This document shows positions 1 through 9,689 of a stretch of 64,000 bases of DNA, piece after piece; position 1 is the first letter of the stretch, and every line of letters begins with the position of its first letter. The notes under the pieces are model-generated. The model searched no databases and was not told where the DNA came from. It saw nothing but the letters and a program-made list of their open reading frames with translations. Source of the stretch: Diploptera punctata (lineage: Eukaryota; Arthropoda; Insecta; Blattodea; Blaberidae); assembly GCA_030220185.1 (NCBI GenBank), contig JASPKZ010005703.1, forward strand, positions 186,001 to 250,000, written 5' to 3'. The position numbers and the translations under genes were made by a program.

Positions 1-562
1 CTCTACGAAAAAGTCCGCGACAGCGTATGTTTATCTCTTACGGATAACTCACAATAACCATTTTTGTCTTTCATTGATGCCAAAAAGATCGAGACAAATA
101 CGTAGATTCTTGCAGAAGCATAGCAGCACATGACAGGTATTCTTTTACGGATAACTCATACGAATTTCGTCTATAATAACGAATTTCGTCTTTTAGCTCA
201 TTTATGCCAAGAAGGTGGAGATACGTAGATTCCCGGGCAACACCGGGTAATCTTAAAATAATTACGATATACATTTATAAATATTTTTAATTTTACTTAT
301 TCAACTAATCATAAGAAGTACATTAATTTTTGTCTTTCAGCTCATTTATGCCAAGAAGATCGGTATGAGTAGATTCCCGGACAACGCCGGGTAAACAGCA
401 CGGGGTATCTAAAAATAATTAGGATATAATTTTTTTCCATTTACTTATTTAACTAAATATAAAACAATAATTTTTGTATTTCACCTCATTTATGTAAAGA
501 AGATCGGGATAAGTAGATTCCCGGGCAACGCCGGGTAATCAGCACGGATTATCTAAAAATAT
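1..562 (-). repeat. Dispersed repeat with internal CCCGGCAACGCCGGG-type units, left part
   Basis: Three or four imperfect internal units share a stretch in which 'gccaagaagatcgg', 'agtagattcccgg' and 'caacgccgggtaatc' recur (near 200-250, 350-400, 490-550). The same element occurs in opposite orientation at 56139-56770, which fixes the order of its parts. The copy runs off the left edge and continues at 958-1060 after a SINE insertion. It has no coding potential. I cannot assign a class, although the CTAG-type terminus and the CCCGGCGTTGCCCGGG motif are familiar from interspersed repeats of many arthropods. Confidence 0.6.
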
Positions 563-957
563 CTTCTTGTATCTTGTAAGCCCATGTTTCCCTTTACAGA
601 GATTAAGGCGCTCTGCCCCTACAGGGAAGAATTTGAACCATACTAATTTAGTTACACTATTTTCCTATAGATGTAATTTGAGTGGTCCGTGGTCAGCGTT
701 CCCCCTCATACTGATATCTAGGAAACCAAGGTAGTATTAGGACGGGAAAATTTGGTAAATTTTGCTTAGGGGCCTTTTCATTCAGGCTTACGGATCTTTT
801 ACGAGCCTGAAAATCTTCAGACTCGGCACCCGCGGCTTGAAGTCCCTCCCGGAGGATTCGCTCCTTGGATTTTTCCATAATAAAAAAATCCATCGACCCC
901 GGCCGGGTTTGAACCCGCGACCCTCGGGACCAGAGACAAGGAGCATAACTACTAGTC
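563..957 (-). mobile_element. SINE family 1 (tRNA-headed), near full length with exact 13 bp duplication
   Basis: On the minus strand the element starts with a tRNA-like head containing a B box (GGTTCAAACCC) and the line 'cccgagggtcgcggg'. It then runs through a body that recurs about ten times in the window ('gaagattttcaggctcgta', 'gcctgaatgaaaaggcc') and ends near 'gggaaacatgggcttacaag'. The direct repeat TATCTAAAAATAT flanks it at 550-562 and 958-970, so it is a genuine insertion into the repeat that starts at position 1. The first dozen bases of the head, present in other copies as 'cggccgcggtgg', are missing. Confidence 0.85.
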
Positions 958-970
958 TATCTAAAAATAT

Positions 971-1062
971 AAATTTATAATTATTTTTCCTTTTACTTAT
1001 TTAACTAAACATTAATTTTAATTTATTTATGCGCAGCTGCGCACGCCGGGTATTAACTAGTC
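971..1062 (-). repeat. Dispersed repeat, right part (continuation of 1-562)
   Basis: After the SINE the host repeat resumes ('aaatttataattatttttcc') and ends near 'gccgggtattaactag'. This matches the beginning of the opposite-orientation copy at 56139. Confidence 0.55.
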
Positions 1063-1208
1063 ACTTATAAAAATACATTGTAAGCATTTATAAGTAGATG
1101 CCTAAAGAAAATATGGCGAATAAATCGCCAGCAATCAAATAGAGATTTATGGGGGAAAAACTGATCAGAAAAAAATTAGAGTACAAATTAAAAAGCGAAA
1201 ATGGAATT

Positions 1209-1287
<79 letters not shown>
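1209..1287 (-). repeat. (AGT)n microsatellite = 3' tail of a LINE
   Basis: About 26 AGT units abut the sequence 'aggactttattagac'. On the minus strand this reads as AATAAAGTCCT followed by (ACT/CTA)n, the same 3' end as the LINE copies at 12445-12790 and 13808-15011. The microsatellite is therefore an expanded LINE tail. Confidence 0.8.
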
Positions 1288-1597
1288 GACTTTATTAGAC
1301 AAAAAGTAAAATATTTACAATATTATTTACAAATATGGGTCGCACGGGCAGTAAGCCGTACGTGCTGTTGATAGTACGTTACAATAAAGTAATAATTGGT
1401 ACTAGGGTAAAGAAAAATAAACAACAAAAACAGCAATAACATTACAATTACATAAAGAAAACACAATAATAATATTACAATTAAATAATAACACAATAGC
1501 ATTATACACTAAAAACATTAACATTACAATTACATAAATAAAACACAATAATATTACAATTAAGTAATAACACAATAGCATTATACACTAAAAAAAC
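1288..1597 (-). mobile_element. LINE 3' UTR (family with (CTA)n tail)
   Basis: This is the reverse complement of the 3' UTR in the copy at 14540-15010. Shared landmarks are 'cgtgcgacccatatttgtaa', 'aataaagtcct' and two to three tandem units of roughly 65-75 bp built from 'tgtaattgtaatgttaatg'. No coding part is retained. Confidence 0.75.
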
Positions 1598-1830
1598 ATT
1601 GAATTGTATAGGATATACATTAAGAAAAGACCACGATTCGACTGAAATACCTACATTGGAATGGAACACAAGGGAAGAGGTAGACGGAGGCAGGGCATGG
1701 AAGAGAACCATCATTGAAGAAATTGCAAATAATGGGGAAACATGGAGGGAAATGAAGAAGTTGGCTCAGAATTGGATCCGTTAGCGACGCTTTGTGGATG
1801 TTTCATGCTCCTGATAGGATATGAAATGAT
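1598..1830 (+). mobile_element. LINE 3' end fragment
   Basis: A 61-codon frame (1599-1784) reads as the C-terminus of a LINE polymerase: IGYTLRKDHDSTEIPTLEWN, then TWREMKKLAQNWIR. The pattern of GHTLRKD, a basic stretch, and WREM.KLAQNR shortly before the stop is typical of the C-terminal region of insect LINE ORF2 proteins. The tail after the stop is 'gataggatatgaaatgatga'. Only the last ~200 bp survive. Confidence 0.65.
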
Positions 1831-2092
1831 GAACTATCACTTAAAACCTATTTTGAACGTTTTCTAATTATGTTTCGATTATATTTTAATGGAATATTTA
1901 ACAGTTCGTACCGTTTGGTGAAGCAACCATATTGTATTTTTCAGCTACTTTATTTCTTTGCTCAAATACAGGCAACAAATACTTAGGAATTTCAGAATAT
2001 TTACACTACCTATTTTTGGGCATTCTATTTCATACTTTTACAGGTTAGAATACTTAAATTCCGTTAAGCAGCTTTTAGGTTATTGTAAGCCT

Positions 2093-2365
2093 AACAATCA
2101 CCTCTCGCTCCTAGCTGGAATATAGGGCCGCAATGAAATGTCTCCATTTAGTTTTATCACCTGCCAACCTCTTCACCTCCAAACAAGTTTTCCCATTTCA
2201 CGTATTTCTCCTTCAAGAGTCCCCCTTCCTAGTAATTTTTGGTCTTCCTTTCCTCCTTCAACCTTGAGGATTCCAGTTCAGAGCGCATCTGTCTATTGCA
2301 GTTTTAGGTTTACGCAGAGTATGTATAATCCAACGCCATTTTCTTACCTTTTTTCGCCAGGTCTA
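2093..2365 (-). mobile_element. LINE 3' end fragment, minus strand
   Basis: With several frameshifts the minus strand reads LEVKRLAGDKTKWRHFIAAL and then YS. This is the usual last ~25 residues of one group of LINE ORF2 proteins (K-LA-D-WR-F..AL). Upstream residues are scrambled by indels. Confidence 0.5.
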
Positions 2366-2642
2366 AAAATAATTTATATTAAATTATACAAACATCGTTG
2401 GGTATGTTGGCAGCATTGCGTGACTAAAAATTGAATTCACTTTCATCTGTTGGCGCATGCGCATGGTATCTGCCTCTGACTTAGAAAAATTGTAGTGGTG
2501 CGTATTGGAAACTTTATCTATGTTTCTGTCAACGGTTTAAGACCGTAAGAGGCTATTAGTGCTACTACTTAAAAGATGGTGATAATTCTTAAATAATGCC
2601 TATGTATGGTATACTGTATATCCTGTTACACTGCAAGTGGCG

Positions 2643-2757
2643 ACCGCTAGAATGTTAAAAACCACACTCAAATACACATACACACATCACATAAATGCAA
2701 ATGTGTATGTATGTAACCCATACGTCCCTCGTGGGAACCTTGGTGCTCCCCTAACGT
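2643..2757 (-). mobile_element. SINE family 1, 3' end fragment
   Basis: The stretch 'cccatacgtccctcgtggg' followed by 'ggtgctcccctaacg' is the reverse complement of the 3' terminus of SINE1 copies such as 26700-26765, including the (CA)-rich tail. The head and body are absent. Confidence 0.55.
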
Positions 2758-2774
2758 GAGCATTACAGAGACTC

Positions 2775-3289
2775 TTCACTTCCCAACTCCTTTCAAAAAA
2801 CGTTAAACTGAAAATATATAAAACTATTATTCTACCAGTTATATTATATGGATGCGAAACATGGACTCTTACTTTAAGGGAGGCAAGGAGATTACGAGTA
2901 TTTGAGAACAAAGTTCTTAGGAAAATTTTTGGACCAAAGAGAAATGAACAGACAGGTGAATAGAGAAGACTGCATAACAGTGAATTCTTTCTAGGAAGCC
3001 AGATATAATGAGAACAGTTAAGTCTCGTAGACTGCGATGGGCAGGACATGTGACACGAATGGGGAATGAAAGACGTTCATGGAAGCTTGTTGTAGGAAAA
3101 CCAGAGGGAAAATGCTCAGTTTGTAGACCAAGAAGAGGTGGGAGAATGACATTAATTATGATTTGAAGGAAGTAGATTATACAGGGGATGATTGGAACAC
3201 ATTGTCTCAGGATAGGGATATATGGAGAGATTATGCCCGCGCGGCCATGAACCTACAGGTTCGATAGTGCCAGTTAGTTAGTTAGTTAG
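2775..3289 (+). mobile_element. RTE-like LINE, 3' part with (GTTA)n tail
   Basis: With two frame breaks it reads YGCETWTLTLREARRLRVFE, then NKVLRKIFGPKRNEQTGE and RLRWAGHVTRMGNERRSWK. This is the conserved C-terminal region that follows the palm domain in RTE/BovB-type LINEs. It ends 'ggttcgatagtgccag' followed by four GTTA units. Sister copies with the same end are at 3708-4165 (-), 9690-10115 (+), 22151-22865 (-) and 31137-31275 (+). Confidence 0.8.
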
Positions 3290-3552
3290 AGTTATTTCCC
3301 TACACATGTCAGTAAGAGACATGTGGTCAACTCGCCTCAATGGGACATCTAGTAGGTAAATAAGGTATTAATTGAATGAGAAAGCCGATTAAATTTTGCT
3401 CTGAGGCTGTATTTAAGGCTTAAGGTTCTTTTACTATTCTAAAAATCTTCAGACTCGAGACTCACTGTTTAAAGTCTTTCCCGGAGTTTGTCATTTGGAT
3501 TTTGCCATCCTGAAAATCAACAGACCCCGGCCGAGTTTGAACTCGCGACCTA
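3290..3552 (-). mobile_element. SINE family 1 copy
   Basis: It has the SINE1 body in minus orientation ('catctagtaggt', 'aatcttcagactcg') and a B-box-bearing head ('ccccggccgagtttgaactc'). It directly abuts the GTTA tail of the preceding LINE. The 3' end is missing beyond 'gacatgtggtcaactcgcct'. Confidence 0.75.
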
Positions 3553-3564
3553 AAACACAAATAT

Positions 3565-3680
3565 TATTTTATTTATTTATTTATTTAGCAGCTTTCACGA
3601 TGTTTCGCAGCAATGCTGCTTAAAACTTCATCAAACCATGTTAATTTTGGCCATCCTCCTCTTCTTCTTCTTCTTCTACC
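3565..3680 (-). mobile_element. LINE 3' end fragment with (AATA)n tail
   Basis: The minus strand reads WPKLTWFDEVLSSIAAKHRE and then SC-stop, followed by an (AAAT)n tail (3566-3592). A run of GAA codons precedes the open stretch, so the CTT microsatellite at 3655-3678 is coding-derived here. Confidence 0.45.
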
Positions 3681-3699
3681 AGGTGACATCCATATTTGT

Positions 3700-4165
3700 A
3701 TTCGTCTATCTCACTGGCACTATCGAAATCGTAAGTTCACAACTCCATGCATCCTTATCTTGAGCTAATGTTTTCCAATCATTTCTTGTATAATCTATTT
3801 CCCTCAAATCATGGTTAATGTTATTCTCCCACCTCATCCTTGGTCTACCAAATAGGCGTGTTCGCTCTGCTTTTTCTAAATAAAGCTTCCATGGTCCTCT
3901 TTCATTGCCCATTCGAACCACATGTCCTGCCCATCTCAGTCTACGAGACTTAACTGTTCTTATTATATCTGGTTCCCTACAAAGGTAACGTAGCTCACTA
4001 TTACGAAGTCTTTTCCAATCGCCTGTCCACCTCTCTTGGTCCAAAAAAATTCCTAAGAACTTTATTCTCAAATACTTGTAACCTTTTCTCCTCCCTTAAA
4101 TTAAGAGTCCATGTTTCGCATCCATATAATATAACTGAGAGAACAACAAATAGTTTCAGTTTAAC
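3700..4165 (-). mobile_element. RTE-like LINE, C-terminal part
   Basis: Two overlapping frames (3706-4071 and 4001-4264) give LSVILYGCETWTLNLREE, then RLRWAGHVVRMGNERGPWK and FGRPRMRWENNINHDLREID. They end next to 'actggcactatcgaaatcg', the reverse complement of the family's 3' end. One frameshift separates the two pieces. It is the same family as 2775-3289, in opposite orientation. Confidence 0.8.
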
Positions 4166-4440
4166 ATTTAACGATAAAAAGAAAACGAAGATATAAGAAC
4201 AGAACTTAATATATTTAATCTCTGTGAAAGAATAAAACATTATCAAAATGCTTATCTTCAGCACGTATTACGAAAGAATGAACAGCGCATACCAAGAAGA
4301 ATGTATAATTATAAACCAAAAGGAAGAAGAATGTTGGGAAGACCATTGAAGAGATGGAAGGACCAATTCGACTTATAATGAGATCGGAACAGGCCATTGG
4401 GCTTAATCCTTGTTGTTGTTGATGATGATGATGACATTTT
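4166..4440 (+). mobile_element. LINE 3' end fragment with (GAT)n tail
   Basis: The plus strand reads HVLRKNEQRIPRRMYNYKPK then GRRMLGRPLKRWKDQ, the usual H-x-R..RIP, basic, GRP..RW pattern of LINE ORF2 C-termini. 'gttgttgatgatgatgatga' ends the element. Confidence 0.65.
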
Positions 4441-4990
4441 GTTTTAGAGAAGTTGAGACAAGAATCCTTATAAAGAATAATAGCATTCATATCGAGAATT
4501 TAGCCTATGTTTAATTTCTTTGTGCATCTCATTTCTAGGTATTCAAATACCTATTATATTTTGTAGAATGCAGTAGATTTGCAAAGAATTTTAATTTTGA
4601 CAATCTCCATTTGTATTTTTAAAATACATAAAACGTTTGAATATCTTTGGTCATACCACTTTTGTAAACAAGTATAGCGTGAAAGCCTGTTTTTGTTTAT
4701 ATTTATTAAAATATCTTGTGCAAATCCAATTTTGTTTTACTCCCTTATTTTTTTCTTTTATTTTCAATACACACACATACACACACACACATATATTCTG
4801 AGTCTGTACCTCAGCGTGTTATCCATTACACCACCAGGCGAATCCAATTCAAACACTAATTTTTCTTATATATGTATTATATTCTCCATTATTACTAGAT
4901 GTCGCGAGAACTCGGTCTTCACTGCCATCTAGTAGCTGACTATAACAAGTAAGCAAATTAAAGAGAATATTTTTACTTTATAGCAGTGAC

Positions 4991-4993
<3 letters not shown>
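4441..4993. other. No gene or recognised repeat apart from a short (CA)n tract
   Basis: AT-rich sequence with an ACAC tract near 4770-4790. I see no coding pattern. 'tttaatttctttgtgcatct' near 4510 recurs near 27930, so part of this is an unnamed dispersed repeat. Confidence 0.4.
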
Positions 4994-5036
<43 letters not shown>

Positions 5037-5042
5037 ATATAT
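4994..5042. repeat. (TA)n microsatellite
   Basis: Alternating TA run broken once by 'attata'. Confidence 0.9.
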
Positions 5043-5104
5043 GATTAAGAAAGTTTTCTTGGGTTTTCCGCGTCATGGATTCAAGTTCGGTCTCTGGCCA
5101 CTGA

Positions 5105-5146
5105 TTCCGACGTTTCGGCATGATCCCACATGCCATTATCGAGGAA
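5105..5146 (-). ncRNA. Hammerhead-like three-stem motif (solo copy)
   Basis: On the minus strand: TTCC, then TCGATAAT, then a hairpin GGCATG-tgggat-CATGCC, then GAAAC, GTC and GGAA. TTCC pairs with GGAA and the hairpin has six perfect pairs. The layout matches the motif in the foldback elements at 9043, 11290, 16873, 51171 and 60245, but the flanks here are not inverted repeats. The core deviates from the hammerhead CUGANGA consensus, so self-cleavage is doubtful. Confidence 0.4.
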
Positions 5147-5149
5147 GGA

Positions 5150-6189
5150 TAAGTTCGAGTCACAGGTTTAGGTCTTATATAATTAAACACACAGAGTTTT
5201 CGCAGTCGTCCGTTTCCGAAGCCGTAAATCCGTCCAAGGTTTAGTTCAAAACCTTCAGTTTTCAGTGTGGTATATTTCGGAAGCCGTACACCCATCCAAG
5301 CGTCGACCACACTCCTTGTTGCCCAACCGTGTTTTTTTTCATATCTTCCTCGCTGTTCTGGGGATGACATGGTGGGCAGCGAGAGCAGTTTTCCATATAG
5401 ATGGTAGTCTTTGGGCATCATCTCGGGTGTTCATAGAATGTGGCCTTTTCTTAATCATACTTATATCCGCGAAATTCTGCAATGTAACATATATATATTT
5501 AAATAATAATTACTTGTTATGGGTATCGCTAGTTCCTCTTGTTTGGAAAATTATTAAATTATTTGAGAGAATAAAAAGTTGAATGAAATATAAAATATGT
5601 ATGAAATTCATCGTGCAAATGAAAAACCTAGAATTAGCCTTGGCAACTGAGGTGAAAGGTCAAGCAACCTGTTCTTTAAAGCCACTTTGGTAGGAAAGTA
5701 GTGCATTCGTTAGATGAAAATATTTATTTGTTCCTACTTTATAATTTTTTTAATATAATTGAGGAACATTTTTACTTTTCTTATATCGATTATTATGGGA
5801 GAACATCATCAACTTTGTGGGAGGGAGCAGGCTATATCCTGTAAAGTTATATAATGACTGATTCTGAAGATAGAATTCTTTGTACAACTGTGTTGTGCCA
5901 AGGTTGGTGTGTTTTTTTGGCTTCTCATTTTGAAGATAAGCACCGAACTGTCTTTCTTTCATAGAATGTTTTGATGGACAGATTGAGAACAAAATAACGC
6001 AGTCTTCCATTGCCAACCTCCAACGTGAGAGATAACCAGTCTAAATATCTTTCAGTGGAAAATAAATTAGTTGAGTCAACAGTAATATGCAGTATAGCTT
6101 ACTATATACTCTAAGCAGAAGTTTTAAGTTATTTTGTAATGAAATTTTAATTAAACAGATTATAAAAAAATAATGAAAATTTTGGATTA
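5150..6189. other. No supported gene; repeat-like, low-complexity sequence
   Basis: 5150-5480 is a GC-richer block with paired phrases ('cggaagccgta' twice) and probably belongs to the repeat carrying the hammerhead-like motif. The remainder is AT-rich with only short spurious frames. Confidence 0.35.
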
Positions 6190-6631
6190 AATATCCTTCT
6201 TCTTCTTCAGGCCCTTAAGCCTGCTCTGGCTTCACATATTCTCCAACCAATGTTTCCATGGTCTTCCCAAATCTTTCCTTCCTTCAGATTTATAATCAAG
6301 AATTCTTATAGGAATTCGACCGTAGCTAGCTCATTCTAGGTGTTCAATCCATTGGTCTCTATAATGACGAATCCTTTTCTTTAACGATATTATATTTAAT
6401 TATTTTCTTACATCTTCATTTAAAAATTTATATAACCTAGTACAACCCTTAACTGGTCTCCAAAATCTCATTTCTGTAGCCTACAATTTGTTAATATCAT
6501 TTCGTATCATGGTCCAAGTTTCTGACCCATATAGTATAACTGGTATTGCTGTCACGGATAAAACTTCATTTGAGTTTCGTTTCTCGTTTTCCCTTCCAAC
6601 GTTCTATTTATTGTACCGCAGATCTGTTGGA
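6190..6631 (-). mobile_element. LINE 3' part with (GAA)n tail
   Basis: The minus strand reads QQICGTINRTLEGKTRNETQ, then QLYYMGQKLGP (from YGSETWT) and a C-terminus ending before 'gaagaagaagg'. The same family forms the host LINE at 21540-23145 and fragments at 19625-19745 and 61200-62010. Several frameshifts make it inactive. Its 5' side is cut by the palindrome that follows. Confidence 0.7.
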
Positions 6632-6972
6632 AAATAAATAATAGTTTTAAAAAACTAAAACAACACGCTTTATTAGAAAACCGAACTAAAAAAATGAAAA
6701 ATAATTTTAATTTCCAATACGCTTGAGATAAATAATTTTACCATAAAAAGCGTGGGGTGCTCTTTATCAATTAATATATTTGATAATAAACAGATGTTGG
6801 TAAAAGTAAAGTCTCTAAGAAGAAAATGTAAAAATCATAAAAAGCACCCCACGCTTTTGATGGTAAAATTATTTATCCCAAGCGTGATGGAATTTAAAAT
6901 TATTTTTCATTTTTTTAGTTCGGTTTTCTAATAAAGCGTGTTGTTTTAGTTTTTTAAAACTATTATTTATTA
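6632..6972. repeat. Long palindrome / foldback MITE
   Basis: Two arms of about 135 bp are near-perfect reverse complements. The left arm starts 'aataaataatagttttaaaa' and contains 'aacaacacgctttattag'; the right arm ends 'ttttaaaactattatttatt'. A ~70 bp spacer near 6770-6830 separates them, and 'aaaagcgtggggtgct' marks the inner end of the arm. There is no coding content and I could not define a target duplication. Confidence 0.8.
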
Positions 6973-7070
6973 TTTATTTTTAATATTTTACAGAATAAGA
7001 TAAAAATGTAAATATCTTTAAATTCGATACTATTGCAGTATGAGCCAAAAGTAATACTCTTCTAAAAAAA

Positions 7071-7160
7071 CCTCCCAGCCGGATTCGAACCAGCGACCTA
7101 TGGATTACTGAAATTATATACCACTACAGTTCACCGCTCTACCAACTGAGCTCTTACAAC
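7071..7160 (-). tRNA. tRNA-Tyr(GTA)-like sequence with intron; acceptor stem degenerate
   Basis: The minus strand contains a D arm GCTC-AGTTGGTA-GAGC, an anticodon region CTGTAG followed by a ~17 bp insert in the normal intron position, a variable loop AGGTC and a T arm GCTGG-TTCGAAT-CCGGC. It ends with a run of T directly after the 3' end. This is the layout of insect intron-containing tRNA-Tyr. The 5' acceptor strand (GTTGTAA) does not pair with the 3' strand (TGGGAGG), so this is probably a pseudogene or the head of a tRNA-derived SINE. Confidence 0.55.
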
Positions 7161-7214
7161 GATTGACTAAGAAGTCCACAAGTCGGCAACCTGTTATACC
7201 AGTTTTCATTTCTT

Positions 7215-7685
7215 TGATTTTCTGATGATTCTGGCCAGGATTTTAGAAACAAATTGAAATTATTGTATTGTCACGGGTTCTTTAGAAGTATACAAAGTTT
7301 CAAGTCGATCCAATGTTTCTAAGTGGTTGGAAATCGTGTTCAAAGATTCCGTTACATAGATAGAAAGACACTTTTTTTTAATTTTCTGATGATTCTGGCC
7401 AGGATTTTAGAAAATAAATATGAAGTTATTGTATTGTCACGGGTCCTTTATACGTATACAAAGTTTCAAATCGATCCAATGTTCCTAAATGGGTGAAAAT
7501 CGTGTTCCAAAATTCCGTTACATAGATACAAAGACACGTTTTTTATTTTCTGATGATTCTGGCCATGAATTTAGAAACAAAATATGAAATTATTGTATTG
7601 TCACTGGTCTTTTACAAGTATACAAAGTTTAAAGTCGATCCAATGATTTTAAGTGGGTGAAAATCGCATTGAAAGATTCCGTTAC

Positions 7686-7716
<31 letters not shown>

Positions 7717-7725
7717 GATAGATAC
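7215..7725. repeat. Three tandem ~166 bp units followed by (GATA)n
   Basis: Units start near 7215, 7380 and 7545, each with 'attttctgatgattctggcc', then 'gtattgtcac', 'tacaaagttt', 'cgatccaatg' and 'ttccgttacatagata'. The array ends in GATA units (7681-7725). Divergence between units is about 10-15% by eye. Function unknown. Confidence 0.85.
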
Positions 7726-7754
7726 AGGTCAAGCTAATATAAAGCGTGTAAAAA

Positions 7755-8115
7755 GGAGTTACTTCGCGTCCTAAATATTTGAAACTTGTTACTTGTTTTA
7801 AAGGAGTATCGTGTAGTATTATTTTTGTACGTATACTGTATTTTCCTCGAAGAGACATCTTTTTTTTTGTTCTGAAATTTTAAAATTATATTGCTCACTT
7901 ATCTTTTGTAGTTCATAAATTAATTATTGTAGTTAATTTTGTTTTCTACTTAATAAAATTTGATCATCTGCAAACAGTATCTTCTTCATTATAAAATTTG
8001 GGGCATTTTATATAGCTCCAGTAGTTTTTTTATTCCATTCTCTAAGAATATCGTCCAAGTATATTAAGAAAAGACTAGGTGAGAAACGGCAATCTTGCCT
8101 ATTAATACAAAAATC
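7755..8115 (-). mobile_element. LINE reverse transcriptase fragment (palm region)
   Basis: The minus strand reads RFSPSLFLIYLDDILREWNK, then after a stop KKILFADDQILLSRKQN, giving the SP.LF.IYLDD and FADD palm motifs of a LINE reverse transcriptase. The region further downstream is only faintly readable because of stops and indels. It is a decayed internal segment without either end. Confidence 0.65.
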
Positions 8116-8530
8116 AGAATATTTAGTAGTTGGTAGGTATAATAAAACTGATCGACACAAGCTGGTCAGAAATGACCCAACATGGTAACAGTGAAACGTT
8201 GAAAACAGTAGAAAATCGACTCCAAAGTGTGTCATCAATCAATATACTAACAAAATATTAGTGAGTTAGAAATAACAAAATACATCTACAAAGTGTAACA
8301 ATATTAGCCAGTAATACAAGACAATATACCGCAAATACAAACATTATGTATGGGCAACAACTCATCTCGTTAGAGCTACCTTAAAAAAATTTAGCAGAAG
8401 GTTTTTGCTCTTCCAGGGATACATGCTGCTATCTTTAATCTTTAATAAAATTTTAAGTAATTTATTAATAGAAAATGGAGGAATTAAAGATGTGGAAAAA
8501 GTAAATATTTTGGAATTATATTATAAAATA
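8116..8530. other. No supported feature
   Basis: AT-rich sequence with no coding pattern, recognised repeat end or tRNA-like head. Confidence 0.4.
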
Positions 8531-9010
8531 TGTAGTAGATGAGGTTGGAATCGTGTTCACGTAGTTTCGGTGTAAATGATCACACACACATGTAGTTTAA
8601 TATCTCACAAATCACTTTATTTAATTCTACAAATTACCAGTAGTAGATCACTCACAATATGCGCTAACAATCTAGATTCAATGTTTATCTCACTTACAAT
8701 TACACTCGCTCTTTTCACACTTCGTTTATCGCAGCCAAAAACACAACTGACTTGCTATCGTCTCTAGCAACAGATTGTATAGGGAAAAGTCGGAGATTTT
8801 TCGGTCTCTAATGGAGGCTGTTCTTGTGTGGAAACCTCTAGTCATCGATCTTTCCCGAAATAGCGGGTAGAATCATCTGGAACCATAGCCCAGACATTTC
8901 GATGGTTTGCGCGGATCTTTCGACTTGCAAATCTGTTCCGACCAATGCGAAACCACTATTCTCGTCTTGCCCGCGAAATTTAAACCTCGCTAAACGACCC
9001 GTAACAACAT
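8531..9010 (-). mobile_element. Candidate solo LTR
   Basis: On the minus strand it starts TGTTGTTACGGGTCG. It has a GC-richer first half, a TATA-like 'cctatacaatctg', then 'gaattaaataaagtg' (a polyadenylation signal) followed by ~70 bp ending ...CTACTACA. TG...CA termini, order of signals and length (~480 bp) fit an LTR. No internal retrovirus-like region or partner LTR is present. A 5 bp duplication was not clear. Confidence 0.4.
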
Positions 9011-9042
9011 GATAGTTACGATGAGGAAATTACATAAAGAAT

Positions 9043-9282
9043 TTAATACACAAGTGATCTTCTTGGTGATATAATATTAAAATATATATGTAGTCAATAT
9101 GCCCATTTCACCAATTAATGTTTTAAAATGGTCAACAAGTTTCTACAGCCAAGCTGTCATTCTCAAGACCAGATATTGACTCAATATCTGGTCTTGAGAA
9201 TGACAGCTTGGCTGTAGAAACTTGTTGACCATTTTAAAACATTAATTGTTGAAATGGGCATATTGACTTACATATATATTTT
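9043..9282 (-). mobile_element. Foldback element FB1 with hammerhead-like motif and 13 bp duplication
   Basis: TTACATAAAGAAT flanks the element exactly (9030-9042, 9283-9295). Inside, a ~37 bp one-sided extension (9043-9079) is followed by two ~100 bp arms that meet with one base between them at 9180, a nearly perfect palindrome. Each arm carries the three-stem motif. On the plus strand at 9190-9230: GGTC, TTGAGAAT, hairpin GACAGC-ttg-GCTGT, GAAAC, ttgtt, GACC. The variable-length duplication and one-sided extension argue for retrotransposition rather than a cut-and-paste MITE. Confidence 0.75.
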
Positions 9283-9454
9283 TTACATAAAGAATAAACA
9301 AAGACACAAACTACACGAGATATTTAAACTGTCTTATGGTGAAAATACGTAAATGTAAAGAATGCATTCATACACAGAGAACATGTGTCCAAAAAGTGTT
9401 AATATATGACGGACAAACTGCAGCGTGTCCATAATATGTTTATCAGATTCAAAA

Positions 9455-9665
9455 TGAAAGTAGGATTTTAGAGGGGAAACCAGAAGGAAGAAAAAAGGTT
9501 GGAAGACAGAAACTAAGATGGTTTAATAAGCTTGAGGAAGACTAAAGACAACTGAAGATAAGAGATGGAGACAAAAAGCCAGGGATAGAGAAGAATGGAA
9601 AGATGTTATGAAGGAGGCCAATTTTGTTACAGGACCGTAGAGCCAAAGGAAGAAAAAGAAGAATA
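9455..9665 (+). mobile_element. LINE 3' end fragment with GAA-rich tail
   Basis: Across frames it reads GKPEGRKKVGRQKLRWFNK, then GDKKPGIEKNGK and a tail 'ccaaaggaagaaaaagaag'. The GKPEGRKK-GR-LRW pattern is the standard C-terminal region of insect LINE ORF2 proteins. Confidence 0.6.
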
Positions 9666-9689
9666 TTAGGGCCTATATAAATGCGATAC

